From Streptomyces asoensis (GTDB lineage: Bacteria; Actinomycetota; Actinomycetes; Streptomycetales; Streptomycetaceae), in assembly GCF_013085465.1 (NCBI RefSeq), contig NZ_CP049838.1, forward strand, positions 4,278,001 to 4,342,000: a stretch of DNA of 64,000 nucleotides, read 5' to 3'. Below are positions 1 through 8,807 of the stretch, piece by piece. The notes under the pieces were generated by a model, which worked only from the letters and a program-made list of their open reading frames with translations, had not been told where the DNA came from and searched no databases. The position numbers and the translations under genes are program-made. Within the stretch, counting starts at the first letter, position 1. Each line of letters starts with the position of its first letter.

Positions 1-1032
1 CTGGGTCAGCGCCAGCCTGAAGTGGTCCAGGGCGAGGGCGAGCTGGGCCTGGTAGAAGCCGCCGTGGTGGTAGGCGGTCATGTCCTCGGGGGAGATGAGC
101 GGGTTCTCGGCGGCCGCGTTGATCTCGATGCCGACCACGTCCTCCAGGGCGTCGGCGGCGTCGTGCGCGGGGCCGTGGATCTGGGGCAGGCAGCGGAAGC
201 CGTAGGGGTCCTGGATCCTGCCGAGGGGTGGCGTGGGCCGGTCCTGCGCGCCGATCAGCTCCCGCATCCGGCGGGCGACCTCGGTGGACCCGCGGTGCGG
301 GCGGGCGGCGTGCACGGGGGCGGCGTACGCCTCGTGCGAGCCGTCCACGGCGAGCAGCGAGAGCGCGGCGACGACCTGGGTGGCCTCCAGGAGTCCGCGC
401 AGTTCGTGCAGGGCGAGGGCGGACTGGCCGAGGGTGAGGGCGTTGCTGCTGATGAGCGCGAGCGCGTCGTTGTTGTCGAGCTGCTGCGGTTCGGGGATCC
501 CGGTGCCGCGCCACGGATGCTCCCCCACCAGCGCGAGCCCGACCTGTGCCAGCGCCGCCAGGTCGCCGGTCCCCACCGAGCCGAACTCGTTGACGACCGG
601 ATACGCCCCGCTCTCCAGCGCCTCGCACAGGGCCGTGACGACGCCGGGCCTGAGGCCGGCGCCGCCGGCGAGCAGTTGGTTGGCGCGGACGGCGAGCATG
701 GCCCGGACCTGCCGGGCGGGCAGTTCCTCGCCGATGGCGCCGGCGTGGCTGCGCAGCAGGCGCAGGCCGTGCTCGGCGGCCGCTTCGGTGGGCACGTCCT
801 CGTTCCGGTTGGCGCCGACTCCGGTGGAGCGGCCGTAGACGCGACCGGTGGCGGCGATCCGGCGGGCGGCGTCCCAGGACTCGGTCATCCGCTTCGTCGC
901 GTCGGTGCCGGGGACCGGGCGGGCGGCCCGGTCGGCGAGGCGGGCGACGTCCGCGACGCCGAGGGCGATCCCGTCGAGGACGACGAGAGCGGAGCCCGCC
1001 CCGGAAGGGGCGTCCATCATCCGAGACGACAT
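1..1032 (-). CDS. Aromatic amino acid lyase (HAL/PAL family), 5' part only
   Basis: The gene runs off the left edge; 344 of roughly 510 residues are visible. The family (histidine and phenylalanine ammonia-lyases) eliminates ammonia from aromatic amino acids using an MIO electrophile made autocatalytically from an Ala-Ser-Gly triad. Visible signatures are YGRSTGVG, the SSNALT region and YGFRCLPQIHG, which match the catalytic Tyr, Asn and Tyr/Arg positions of the family. At the MIO position the motif reads GSVGTGDLAALA, so the triad is Gly154-Thr155-Gly156 instead of Ala-Ser-Gly. Start sites at 1050, 1032 and 1020 are all in frame; 1032 is chosen because a GGGAG lies 11 bases upstream. It is divergent from the osmolyte importer. 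The substrate cannot be assigned; this may be a specialised or aminomutase-like member. Confidence 0.85.
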   Translation of the reverse strand, partial: MSSRMMDAPSGAGSALVVLDGIALGVADVARLADRAARPVPGTDATKRMTESWDAARRIAATGRVYGRSTGVGANRNEDVPTEAAAEHGLRLLRSHAGAIGEELPARQVRAMLAVRANQLLAGGAGLRPGVVTALCEALESGAYPVVNEFGSVGTGDLAALAQVGLALVGEHPWRGTGIPEPQQLDNNDALALISSNALTLGQSALALHELRGLLEATQVVAALSLLAVDGSHEAYAAPVHAARPHRGSTEVARRMRELIGAQDRPTPPLGRIQDPYGFRCLPQIHGPAHDAADALEDVVGIEINAAAENPLISPEDMTAYHHGGFYQAQLALALDHFRLALTQ

Positions 1033-1174
1033 AAGGCTACGAACTCCCATCAATCCGGACACTCGATCTTGCCTGCCGGTCATCCGTTACCTCGGATTAA
1101 CACCGAACCGTTGACAAGCTATTCATCTACCGAGAACTCTGCATGACGTTATACAGCCGGGCAAGGGACAACTC
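1033..1174. promoter_or_regulatory. Divergent intergenic promoter region, lyase / osmolyte importer
   Basis: This 142-base spacer separates the leftward lyase from the rightward importer, so both promoters must lie here or inside the coding starts. It is clearly more AT-rich than its surroundings. No convincing paired -35/-10 boxes or inverted repeats could be singled out by eye. Confidence 0.4.
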
Positions 1175-2227
1175 ATGATCCAGTTCGACGCGGTCCACAA
1201 GCGCTTCCCCAACGGCACGACGGCAGTCCACGATCTCTCCCTCCACATGCCGGAGGGCGGCGTGACCGTGCTGGTCGGTTCCTCCGGTTGCGGCAAGACG
1301 ACCACCCTGCGGATGATCAACCGCATGGTCGACCCGACCTCCGGAACCATCGAGGTGGGCGGCAAGGACGTCACCCGCCAGGACGCGGCCGAGCTGCGCC
1401 GCTCCATCGGATACGTCATCCAGCAGTCGGGGCTCTTCCCGCACCGCACGGTGCTCGACAACATCGCCACCGTGCCGCTGCTGCTGGGCCACGGCCGCCG
1501 CAGGGCCCGCGCCCGCGCGGCCGAACTGCTGGAGACCGTCGGCCTGTCCGCCGACGCCGGGAAGCGCTACCCGCACCAGCTGTCCGGCGGCCAGCAGCAG
1601 CGCGTCGGGGTCGCCCGCGCGCTCGCCGCCGACCCGCCGGTGCTCCTCATGGACGAGCCCTTCGGCGCGGTCGACCCGGTGGTCCGCACCCAGCTCCAGG
1701 ACGAACTGCTCAGGCTCCAGAAGGAGTTGAGCAAGACCATCGTCTTCGTCACGCACGACATCGACGAGGCAGTCCGGCTGGGCGACCAGATCGCCGTGTT
1801 CCGCACCGGCGGCCACCTGGTCCAGTGCGCCTCGCCCGCCGAGCTGCTCGCCCGCCCGGCCGACGACTTCGTGGCCGACTTCCTCGGCGCCGAGCGCGGG
1901 CTGAAGCTGCTCTCGCTGAAGACCCTCGCGGACGTCCCGCAGGGCCCGGCCCCCGAGGGCGGCGAATGGAGCCTCGTGCTCGACGAGGCCCGCAAGCCGC
2001 TGTGCTGGACGTCGAAGACCGCCGACGGAGCTGCCGGAACCGACGTACCCGTCCGGCCGCTCAAGGACTCCGACTCGCTGCTGTCGGCGCTCAACGAGTC
2101 GGTCGCCGCCCCCACCGGACTGGTCGCACGGGTGGACGCCGACGGCGTCCTGACCGGCGTGACGTCCCGCGACGACATCCACACCCACGCCGGCCGGGCC
2201 CACACCGAGGCACGGGTGGCCGCATGA
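1175..2227 (+). CDS. Osmolyte (glycine betaine/choline type) ABC importer, ATP-binding subunit
   Basis: A 350-residue ATPase that powers uptake of quaternary ammonium osmolytes with the next three genes. Walker A is GSSGCGKTT (Lys41), the signature is LSGGQQQRVGVARAL, Walker B is VLLMDEPFGAVDP, and the switch histidine is in FVTHDIDEA. Residues after about 240 form a C-terminal regulatory extension ending in a CBS-like segment (GVLTGVTSRDDI), typical of the OpuA/OpuC/ProV class. Its ATGA stop/start overlaps the first permease, indicating translational coupling. The substrate is inferred from family and gene order; choline or carnitine are equally possible. Confidence 0.88.
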   Translation: MIQFDAVHKRFPNGTTAVHDLSLHMPEGGVTVLVGSSGCGKTTTLRMINRMVDPTSGTIEVGGKDVTRQDAAELRRSIGYVIQQSGLFPHRTVLDNIATVPLLLGHGRRRARARAAELLETVGLSADAGKRYPHQLSGGQQQRVGVARALAADPPVLLMDEPFGAVDPVVRTQLQDELLRLQKELSKTIVFVTHDIDEAVRLGDQIAVFRTGGHLVQCASPAELLARPADDFVADFLGAERGLKLLSLKTLADVPQGPAPEGGEWSLVLDEARKPLCWTSKTADGAAGTDVPVRPLKDSDSLLSALNESVAAPTGLVARVDADGVLTGVTSRDDIHTHAGRAHTEARVAA

Positions 2228-2865
2228 CCATCGACTGGTCCTGGATATCCGGGCACACCGACGACCTGACCACCCTCACGATCTCCCACCTCCAGGCCGC
2301 CCTGACCGCCGTCCTCCTCGGACTGCTGATCAGCCTCCCCCTCTCGGTGATCGCCCACCGGATCCGCCCCCTGCGCGGCTTCCTGCTCGGCCTCTCCAAC
2401 GTGCTGTTCACGATCCCGTCGATCGCGATCTTCGTTCTGCTGCTGCCGGTCAGCGGCCTGACCCGCACCACCACCGTCATCGGCCTGACCGTCTACACCC
2501 TGGTCGTGCTGCTGCGGAACACGGTCGAGGGCCTCGACTCGGTGCCCGCGAAGACCAAGGAGGCGGCCAAGGCGATGGGCACGCGCCCCCTGCGCACGCT
2601 CCTCACCGTCGAGTTCCCGCTCGCGCTCCCCGTGATCATGGCGGGTGTCCGCATCGCCACGGTCATGTCGATCTCCCTGGTCTCCGTCGCCACCTACATC
2701 GGTGACGGCGGTCTCGGCCAGCTCTTCACCGACGGCTTCCAGCGCAACTTCCCGACGCCGGTGATCGCGGGAGTGGTCCTCACCATCCTGCTCGCGGTCG
2801 TCGCCGACGCGGCTCTGGTGGGCGTCCAGTACCTCCTCACCCCGTGGAAGAGGCGGCGAGCCTGA
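2224..2865 (+). CDS. Osmolyte ABC importer, permease 1
   Basis: A 213-residue integral membrane subunit with about five or six hydrophobic segments. The coupling-loop motif EAAKAMGTRPLRTLL is the EAA signature contacting the ATPase. The start is the ATG inside the ATGA overlap with the ATPase stop; its own stop overlaps the next ATG (TGATG). OpuC-type systems use two such permeases with a separate binding protein, as here. Confidence 0.88.
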   Translation: MTIDWSWISGHTDDLTTLTISHLQAALTAVLLGLLISLPLSVIAHRIRPLRGFLLGLSNVLFTIPSIAIFVLLLPVSGLTRTTTVIGLTVYTLVVLLRNTVEGLDSVPAKTKEAAKAMGTRPLRTLLTVEFPLALPVIMAGVRIATVMSISLVSVATYIGDGGLGQLFTDGFQRNFPTPVIAGVVLTILLAVVADAALVGVQYLLTPWKRRRA

Positions 2866-3536
2866 TGTACGAACTGTTCAAGAACCTCGGCAGCTGGCTG
2901 ACCAGCGGCGCCCAGTGGGCCGGCTCGGACGGCATCACGCACCGCCTCGCCGAACACCTCCAGTACTCGCTGCTGGCCACCCTCATCGCGGCCGCGATCG
3001 GCCTCCCGGTCGGCCTGCTGATCGGCCACACCGGCCGGGGCGCGTTCATCGCGATCAACCTGGCCTCCTTCGGCCGGGCGCTGCCGACCGTCGGCCTGGT
3101 CGTCCTCGTCTTCCTGGCCGGCGGACTGTCGATGCTGCCGGTCTACGTCGCGCTGGTCGCCCTCGCGGTCCCGTCGATCGTCACCAACACCTACGCCGGG
3201 ATGACGGCCGTCGACCCGGACGTGAAGGACGCGGCCCGTGGCCAGGGCATGCGCGGCCACCAGGTCATGCTCCAGGTGGAGCTGCCGCTGGCCCTCCCGC
3301 TGATCATGACCGGCCTGCGCCTCGCGCTCATCCAGGTCGTCGCCACGGCCACGATCGCCGCGTACGTCTCCTTCGGCGGCCTCGGCCGCTACGTCTTCGA
3401 CGGCCTCGCCCAGCGCGACCTCGTCCAGGTGCTCGGCGGCGCGGTCCTGGTCGCCGCCGTCGCCATCGTCCTGGACCTGGCGCTCTCCGGCCTCCAGCGC
3501 CTCCTCTTCCGACACCGCCCCGCACAGACCGCCTAG
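2865..3536 (+). CDS. Osmolyte ABC importer, permease 2
   Basis: A 223-residue membrane protein paralogous to permease 1. The EAA-like loop reads DAARGQGMRGHQVMLQVELP and lies before the last two membrane segments. A GTG at 2844 would add seven residues, but the ATG at 2865 overlaps the preceding stop and is the natural coupled start. The binding-protein gene starts 14 bases downstream. Confidence 0.87.
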   Translation: MYELFKNLGSWLTSGAQWAGSDGITHRLAEHLQYSLLATLIAAAIGLPVGLLIGHTGRGAFIAINLASFGRALPTVGLVVLVFLAGGLSMLPVYVALVALAVPSIVTNTYAGMTAVDPDVKDAARGQGMRGHQVMLQVELPLALPLIMTGLRLALIQVVATATIAAYVSFGGLGRYVFDGLAQRDLVQVLGGAVLVAAVAIVLDLALSGLQRLLFRHRPAQTA

Positions 3537-3549
3537 GGAAGTCAGCGAA

Positions 3550-4485
3550 ATGAACCGACGCACGATCCTCGGCGGCCTGTTCGCGGCCGCGACCGTCCCC
3601 GCCCTGACCGCCTGCGCGAGCGGCATCACCTCCCTCGACAACGAGGGCACCACCTCCGCCGGCGGCGGCTCCAGCAAGGACGGGGTCACCATCGGCACCG
3701 CCAACTTCACCGAGAACCAGGTGCTGGGCTACCTCTACGCGGCCGTCCTGGAGGCGGCCGGCGTGAAGGTGAAGGTCCGCCCCAACCTCGGCACCCGCGA
3801 GATCCTCATCCCCGCGCTCAGGGGCGGCGACATCGACCTGCTCCCCGAGTACCAGGGCGCCCTGCTGCACTACCTCGACCCGAAGGCGACGGCCACGGAG
3901 GAGGGCGAGATGCAGAACGCCCTCGCCGTCGCCCTCCCGGTCGGCCTCCAGGTGCTGCCGTACGGCATGGCCGAGGACTCGGACGCCTTCGTCGTCACCA
4001 AGGAGACGGCGAAGAAGTACGGGCTGGTCTCCCTCGCCGACCTGAAGAAGCAGAACGGCAAGCTGGTGCTGGGCGCGGCGCCCGAGGTGAAGACCCGCCA
4101 GGTGGGCGCGGTGGGCCTCAAGGACGTCTACGGGGTGGAGTTCAAGGAGTTCAAGTCCCTGGACTCCTCCGGTCCGCTGGTCAAGGGCGCCCTGAAGAAG
4201 GGCGACGTCGACGTGGCGAACCTGTTCACCACCGACACCGACATCCAGGCCAACGACTGGGTGGTACTGACCGACCCCGAGAACCTGATCCCGGGCCAGC
4301 ACATCGTCCCGCTCATCGCCGACCGCAAGGCCGACTCCACCGTCCGCAAGGCCCTCGCGAAGCTCGGCAACGTCCTCACCACCGCCCAGCTCACCGAGCT
4401 CAACCGCCAGGTGGACAAGGACAAGAAGGACCCGGAGGACGTGGCGAACGCGTACGCGAAGCAGCACGGGCTCACGAAGAAGTAG
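3550..4485 (+). CDS. Osmolyte-binding lipoprotein of the ABC importer (OpuAC family)
   Basis: A 311-residue lipoprotein that captures the osmolyte outside the membrane. The signal sequence starts MNRRTILGG (twin arginine, so Tat or Sec export is possible) and ends in a lipobox LTAC with Cys22 as the lipidated residue. A Gly/Ser-rich tether follows, then the binding domain beginning GVTIGTANFTENQVLGY, typical of substrate-binding domains of glycine betaine/choline systems. It is the last gene of the four-gene operon. Confidence 0.88.
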   Translation: MNRRTILGGLFAAATVPALTACASGITSLDNEGTTSAGGGSSKDGVTIGTANFTENQVLGYLYAAVLEAAGVKVKVRPNLGTREILIPALRGGDIDLLPEYQGALLHYLDPKATATEEGEMQNALAVALPVGLQVLPYGMAEDSDAFVVTKETAKKYGLVSLADLKKQNGKLVLGAAPEVKTRQVGAVGLKDVYGVEFKEFKSLDSSGPLVKGALKKGDVDVANLFTTDTDIQANDWVVLTDPENLIPGQHIVPLIADRKADSTVRKALAKLGNVLTTAQLTELNRQVDKDKKDPEDVANAYAKQHGLTKK

Positions 4486-4599
4486 GCCCCGCTCTCCGCC
4501 GCCCTCCCGCGAACCCGACTCCGGACAGGGGGGCTATCCCCAGTGCGGCGGGCGTTCCCGCTGCCTAGCCTGGTCACCATGACGGGATGGGAGACCACC

Positions 4600-5025
4600 A
4601 TGGAAGCGCGCGACACGGACCTGAAAAAGGAACTCGACGCCACCCTGGCGACCCGCAGGGAACTGGGCGAGGAATACGAGTCCGCGCTGGTGGACTCGTT
4701 CCTGGAGAAGGTCGACCAGCGCATCGACGGCGCGGTGGAGCGCCGGGTGCGGCGGCAGTTCGCGGAGCAGCAGATGGTGGCGGCCCGGGACGCCCGCTCG
4801 CCCAGGGCGACGGACTCGTGGGGCGAGCGCTTCGGCTTCGGCATCGTCTCGCTGGTGCTGGCGGTCCCGCTGTCCGCGATCGGCGCGGGCACCGCGCACC
4901 TGCCGGGCCTGATCGTCTCCTGGGTCGGCATCGTCGGCGTCAACGTGGTCCAGGCCGCCCGCGCCCACCCCGGCCTCTTCGGCACCCGTCGCCGCTCCTC
5001 GAAGGACGGCGACTGGGAGGAGTGA
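4600..5025 (+). CDS. Small membrane protein with N-terminal helical region, unknown function
   Basis: 141 residues. The first 75 are charged and helical (ELGEEYESALVDSFLEKVDQ), then two adjacent hydrophobic segments occur around GFGIVSLVLAVPLSAIGAGT and LIVSWVGIVGVNVV, and the tail is basic. The start at 4600 is preferred because GGGAG sits 7 bases upstream; in-frame ATG 4579 and GTG 4543 are alternatives. I recognise no catalytic motif. It resembles the small two-membrane-segment proteins common in Streptomyces; the function is unknown. Confidence 0.6.
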   Translation: MEARDTDLKKELDATLATRRELGEEYESALVDSFLEKVDQRIDGAVERRVRRQFAEQQMVAARDARSPRATDSWGERFGFGIVSLVLAVPLSAIGAGTAHLPGLIVSWVGIVGVNVVQAARAHPGLFGTRRRSSKDGDWEE

Positions 5026-5058
5026 CCCGGGCCGGGGACGGGGACCGGGGGCCGGGGT

Positions 5059-5862
5059 TCACGCCTGCCGGGTCGGCAGCACCATGATCTGCCGCAGGTT
5101 GACGTGCCGGGGACGGCTGGTCGCGTAGGCGACGACGTCGGCGATCTCGGCCGCGGACAGTCCGCCGATGGCGTCGAACATGCCGTCCAGCTGCCCGGCC
5201 AGTTCGTCGTTGTCGAGGTGCGTCGCCAGCTCGGTCTCCGTCAGCCCCGGCTCCACGTTGGTGACCCGCACGTCACGCGGCCCGAACTCGATGCGCAGGG
5301 CCTGGGAGAGATAGGTGACGGCCGCCTTGGTGGCGCCGTACACCCCGTAGTTCGGGAACGCGATGTGCGCGGCGATGGACGAGATGTTCACCAGGTCCGC
5401 GGGCCGTCCCTGGGCGGCGGCGCCCACCAGGTCCCCGGTGAAGGCGCGGATCACCCGCAGCACCCCGGTGACGTTGGTGTCGAGCATCCGCCGCCACTCG
5501 TCGATCCGGCCGTCGTCGACGGGGTTCGGCAGCATGACGCCGGCGTTGTTGACGACCAGGTCGACGTTTCCGTAGGCCTCGCGGATCCTGGCGGCCGCCG
5601 CGTCCACCGACGCGTCGTCGGTGACGTCGGCGACGACGGCCAGGGCCTCGCCCCCGTCGGCGCGGATCTTCTCGACGACCGACTCCAGCCGGTCCCCGCG
5701 CCGGGCCAGCAGCGCGACCCGGGCACCCGAGGCGGCGAGCAGCGCGGCGGTCGCCTCACCGATTCCGCTGGCGGCGCCGGTGACGACGGCGGTGCGACCG
5801 GCGAGGCTCGCGTACCCGTTCCCGTACTGGTTCCCGTACTCGTTCTGGTTCTCGTGCGACAT
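5059..5862 (-). CDS. Short-chain dehydrogenase/reductase (SDR)
   Basis: A 267-residue NAD(P)-dependent oxidoreductase. It has the cofactor motif TGAASGIGEA, an NNAG motif, catalytic Ser in NISSIAAH and the YGATKAA Tyr-Lys pair. The classical SDR core is complete; the N-terminus carries an odd Asn/Tyr/Gly-rich stretch before TAVVTGA. The start at 5862 is preceded by GGGAG; the open frame extends further upstream without a better site. It is divergent from an MmyB-type XRE regulator, a pairing that recurs in actinomycetes and suggests that regulator controls it. The substrate is unknown. Confidence 0.88.
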   Translation of the reverse strand: MSHENQNEYGNQYGNGYASLAGRTAVVTGAASGIGEATAALLAASGARVALLARRGDRLESVVEKIRADGGEALAVVADVTDDASVDAAAARIREAYGNVDLVVNNAGVMLPNPVDDGRIDEWRRMLDTNVTGVLRVIRAFTGDLVGAAAQGRPADLVNISSIAAHIAFPNYGVYGATKAAVTYLSQALRIEFGPRDVRVTNVEPGLTETELATHLDNDELAGQLDGMFDAIGGLSAAEIADVVAYATSRPRHVNLRQIMVLPTRQA

Positions 5863-5936
5863 CCGTTGCTCCCGGAAGGGCGGGCCGGGGCGGTTCCCCG
5901 GCGGCACGCACCACCCTCGCCGTCCGCGTCCGCGCT

Positions 5937-5975
5937 ACCCAGGGATGCGCTTTTCCTGGGTCTGCCAGTACCAGG
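5937..5975. promoter_or_regulatory. Probable XRE operator between the SDR and its regulator
   Basis: An inverted pair ACCCAGG (5937-5943) and CCTGGGT (5955-5961) is followed by a third related half-site TACCAGG (5969-5975), all in the 146-base divergent spacer. Clustered half-sites in an SDR/MmyB-type intergenic region fit autoregulation plus control of the SDR gene. Binding is inferred. Confidence 0.5.
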
Positions 5976-6008
5976 TTCGCGGCCCGCCGCTCCCCTACCA
6001 TCGAACGC

Positions 6009-6839
6009 ATGGACGGGGATCTTGGAGACTTTCTGCGCTCACGCCGCGCTCGCATCCAGCCGGAGGAGGTCGGACTGCCCTCGCACGGGCGCCGGCGGGT
6101 ACCCGGTCTGCGTCGTGAGGAAGTGGCGCAGCTGGCCGGAGTGAGCGTCGACTACTACATCCGCCTGGAGCAGGGCAGGGGCCCGAGCGTCAGCGACGCG
6201 GTCCTGGACGCCGTGGGGCGCGTGCTGCGCCTGGACGACACGGAGCACGCCTATCTGCACGCCGTCGCCCGCCCCCGCAAGCCGGCCGGGCGACCGGCCG
6301 CGCCCCGCGTCCGCGCGGGCGTCCAGTCGCTGCTCGACAGCATGGAGCGCACCCCGGCCTTCGTGCTGGACCAGCGGATGGACGTGCTGGCGTGGAACAC
6401 GCTCGCCGACGCGGTCTTCGGCTACGGCCGCACCGGGCCCGAGGGCCGCAACATCCCGCGGCACGTCTTCCTCGACCCGGGCTCCCAAGACTTCTACCCG
6501 GAGTGGTCCGCGGTGGCCGTCCAGTGCGTCGCACATCTGCGGGTGCTGGCGGGCCATCACCAGGACGACCGCCGGCTGACCGCGCTGGTCGGGGAACTCT
6601 CCCTGAAGAGCGACGACTTCCGCCGGCTGTGGGCCGATCATCCGGTCCGGGAGTGCGCGTACGGGGTGAAGCGGATCCAGCACCCGGTCGCGGGCCTGCT
6701 GACCTTCCCGTACGAGACGCTGGCGGTCTCGGCGGACCCGGACCAGTCCCTGCTGGTCTACACCCCGGAAGCGGGCTCCGAGACGGAGGAGCGGCTGCGG
6801 TTGCTGGGCAGCTGGCGGGCGACGCCGGTCCAGACGTAG
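6009..6839 (+). CDS. XRE-family transcriptional regulator with MmyB-like ligand domain
   Basis: 276 residues. The N-terminal helix-turn-helix covers about residues 8-80 (GDFLRSRRARIQPEEVGL, then RREEVAQLAGVSVDYYIRLE). From about residue 100 there is a PAS-like MmyB domain (MERTPAFVLDQRMDVLAWN, then NIPRHVFLDPGSQDFYPEW). MmyB-type factors probably sense a small hydrophobic molecule and are commonly divergent from SDR genes, as here. It ends just before a strong terminator. Confidence 0.88.
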   Translation: MDGDLGDFLRSRRARIQPEEVGLPSHGRRRVPGLRREEVAQLAGVSVDYYIRLEQGRGPSVSDAVLDAVGRVLRLDDTEHAYLHAVARPRKPAGRPAAPRVRAGVQSLLDSMERTPAFVLDQRMDVLAWNTLADAVFGYGRTGPEGRNIPRHVFLDPGSQDFYPEWSAVAVQCVAHLRVLAGHHQDDRRLTALVGELSLKSDDFRRLWADHPVRECAYGVKRIQHPVAGLLTFPYETLAVSADPDQSLLVYTPEAGSETEERLRLLGSWRATPVQT

Positions 6840-6864
6840 TCCTGGCCCGGGTCCGGCGGACACG

Positions 6865-6897
6865 ACTCAGGGCCTGTCCGGTGGACAGGCCCTGAGT
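6865..6897. terminator. Strong bidirectional hairpin terminator
   Basis: A perfect 15-base inverted repeat (6865-6879 and 6883-6897) with a three-base loop begins 26 bases after the regulator's stop. It lies between convergent genes. Confidence 0.8.
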
Positions 6898-7257
6898 GAC
6901 AGAAGCTTGCGCGGGGACCGCCGCACCCCCGTTACCGGGGGGCGGGACGACGGCGGTCCCCGCGAGGGACGCGGGCCGGGTCAGGCCGGGCTTGCGCGTC
7001 CGTGGCGTCGGTGGAGGTCCGGGAGCCGCTCCGGAGGTCCGTGACGCCGTTTTGGTGTCGGTGGGGCGGGGAGCCGCTCCCGCCCTGCCGACACCCATAA
7101 ATATGCCGGACGCGTGTTAACCGAGTGCTGCGCGGACGTGACACCCTCGTACCACTTCCGCGAAGTCCACCAGTTCGGTAGGCAAACGGAAGTTCAGCGC
7201 CCACAGGGGCCGTTCACCGGAGGTTTCCCGGAGGTTTCGGCCCCTGCCCCCCGGAAG
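6898..7257. other. Gene-free convergent region with further hairpins
   Basis: About 360 bases with no credible gene. It holds a long hairpin at 7054-7095 (outer arms GGTGTCGG/CCGACACC with a GC-rich inner stem) and another at 7204-7246 (arms CAGGGGCCG/CGGCCCCTG), which is placed to terminate the leftward cystathionine beta-synthase gene. The segment GGGAGCCGCTCC occurs twice. A small RNA here cannot be excluded. Confidence 0.55.
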
Positions 7258-8646
7258 TTACTTCCCGCCCTTGGCCAGGAAAGCCAGCAGGTCCTGACGG
7301 CTGACGACCCCGGTGGGCTTGCCCTCGACGAGGACGATCGCCGCGTCCGCGGTGCCGAGCACGGACATCAGGTCGCCGACCGGCTCACCGGAACCGACCT
7401 GCGGCAGCGGGGCGGACATGTGCTTCTCCAGCGGGTCGTCGAGGGAGGCCCGCTGGGTGAACAGGGCGTCCAGCAGCTCCCGCTCCACGACCGACCCGAC
7501 GACCTCGGCGGCCATGACGTCCGGGTGACCGGCGCCCGGCTTCACGATCGGCATCTGCGAGACGCCGTACTCGCGCAGCACCTCGATGGCCTCACCGACG
7601 GTCTCGTCCGGGTGCATGTGGACGAGGGACGGGATGGCGCCGTGCACCTTGTCGTTGAGGACGTCGGCGACGCGGGCGCTGGGGCCCTCGTCCTCGAGGA
7701 AGCCGTAGTCCGCCATCCACTCGTCGTTGAAGATCTTCGAGAGGTATCCGCGGCCGCTGTCGGGCAGCAGGACGACCACGACGTCGTCCGGGCCGAGCCG
7801 CTCGGCGACGCGCAGGGCGGCCACGACGGCCATCCCGCAGGAGCCGCCGACCAGCAGCCCTTCTTCCTTCGCGAGCCGCCGGGTCATCTGGAAGGAGTCC
7901 TTGTCGGACACCGGGACGATCTCGTCGGCGACGGTCCGGTCGTAGGCGGTCGGCCAGAAGTCCTCACCGACGCCCTCGACGAGGTAGGGCCGCCCGGACC
8001 CACCGGAGTACACGGAGCCCTCGGGGTCGGCGCCGACGACCTGGACCCGGCCCTCGCTGGCGTCCTTCAGATAGCGCCCGGTCCCGGAGATGGTGCCACC
8101 GGTGCCGACGCCGGCGACGAAGTGGGTGATCCGCCCCTCCGTCTGCTCCCACAGCTCAGGGCCGGTGGAGTGGTAGTGGGAGAGCGGGTTGTTCGGGTTG
8201 GAGTACTGGTCCGGCTTCCACGCGCCCGGCGTCTCCCGCACCAGCCGGTCGGAGACGTTGTAGTAGGAGTCCGGGTGCTCGGGGTCCACGGCGGTGGGGC
8301 ACACGACGACCTCGGCACCGTACGCCCGCAGCACGTTGATCTTGTCGGTGCTCACCTTGTCGGGGCACACGAAGATGCACTTGTACCCCTTCTGCTGCGC
8401 CACGATGGCCAGCCCGACCCCGGTGTTTCCGCTGGTCGGCTCGACGATCGTGCCGCCGGGCAGGAGCTCCCCGCTCTTCTCCGCCGCCTCGATCATGCGC
8501 AGGGCGATGCGGTCCTTCACGGAACCGCCCGGGTTGAAGTACTCCACCTTGGCCAGGACGGTCGCCTGGATGCCCTTGGTCACGCTGTTGAGCTTCACCA
8601 GCGGGGTGTTGCCGACGAGGCTGATCATCGAGTCGTGGAATTGCAC
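7258..8646 (-). CDS. cbs: Cystathionine beta-synthase (PLP enzyme with CBS pair)
   Basis: A 462-residue enzyme that condenses serine with homocysteine to cystathionine in reverse transsulfuration. The PLP domain starts MISLVGNTPLVKL; the Schiff-base lysine lies in GGSVKDRI, with TSGNTGVG and GTGGTISGTG forming the active-site and phosphate loops. After about residue 330 a tandem CBS pair follows (ending GVVSRQDLLAFLAKGGK), which in homologues binds adenosyl ligands. The GTG start at 8646 has GGAG eight bases upstream. The longer open frame to 9105 has no family similarity upstream and is rejected. An O-acetylserine sulfhydrylase is less likely given the CBS tail. Confidence 0.92.
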   Translation of the reverse strand: MQFHDSMISLVGNTPLVKLNSVTKGIQATVLAKVEYFNPGGSVKDRIALRMIEAAEKSGELLPGGTIVEPTSGNTGVGLAIVAQQKGYKCIFVCPDKVSTDKINVLRAYGAEVVVCPTAVDPEHPDSYYNVSDRLVRETPGAWKPDQYSNPNNPLSHYHSTGPELWEQTEGRITHFVAGVGTGGTISGTGRYLKDASEGRVQVVGADPEGSVYSGGSGRPYLVEGVGEDFWPTAYDRTVADEIVPVSDKDSFQMTRRLAKEEGLLVGGSCGMAVVAALRVAERLGPDDVVVVLLPDSGRGYLSKIFNDEWMADYGFLEDEGPSARVADVLNDKVHGAIPSLVHMHPDETVGEAIEVLREYGVSQMPIVKPGAGHPDVMAAEVVGSVVERELLDALFTQRASLDDPLEKHMSAPLPQVGSGEPVGDLMSVLGTADAAIVLVEGKPTGVVSRQDLLAFLAKGGK

Positions 8647-8807
8647 CGTTGTCTCCGGTTGCTTGCAAAAACAGTGGTCGTAGTGGTTACGCCAGGGTAC
8701 GGCCCGGGCGGCGGCCGGGTCGGCATGTTCACTCCTGGTTGAGATTGGGCGACGGTCCGTACGGGGCAAGGAGTGGGTGTACGGACACGAGGAGGTGGCG
8801 TCGAGGC
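8647..8807. promoter_or_regulatory. Divergent promoter region, cbs / SGNH hydrolase
   Basis: 161 bases between divergent starts; both genes have good ribosome sites (GGAG and GAGGAGG). No paired -35/-10 boxes could be assigned with confidence. Confidence 0.35.
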
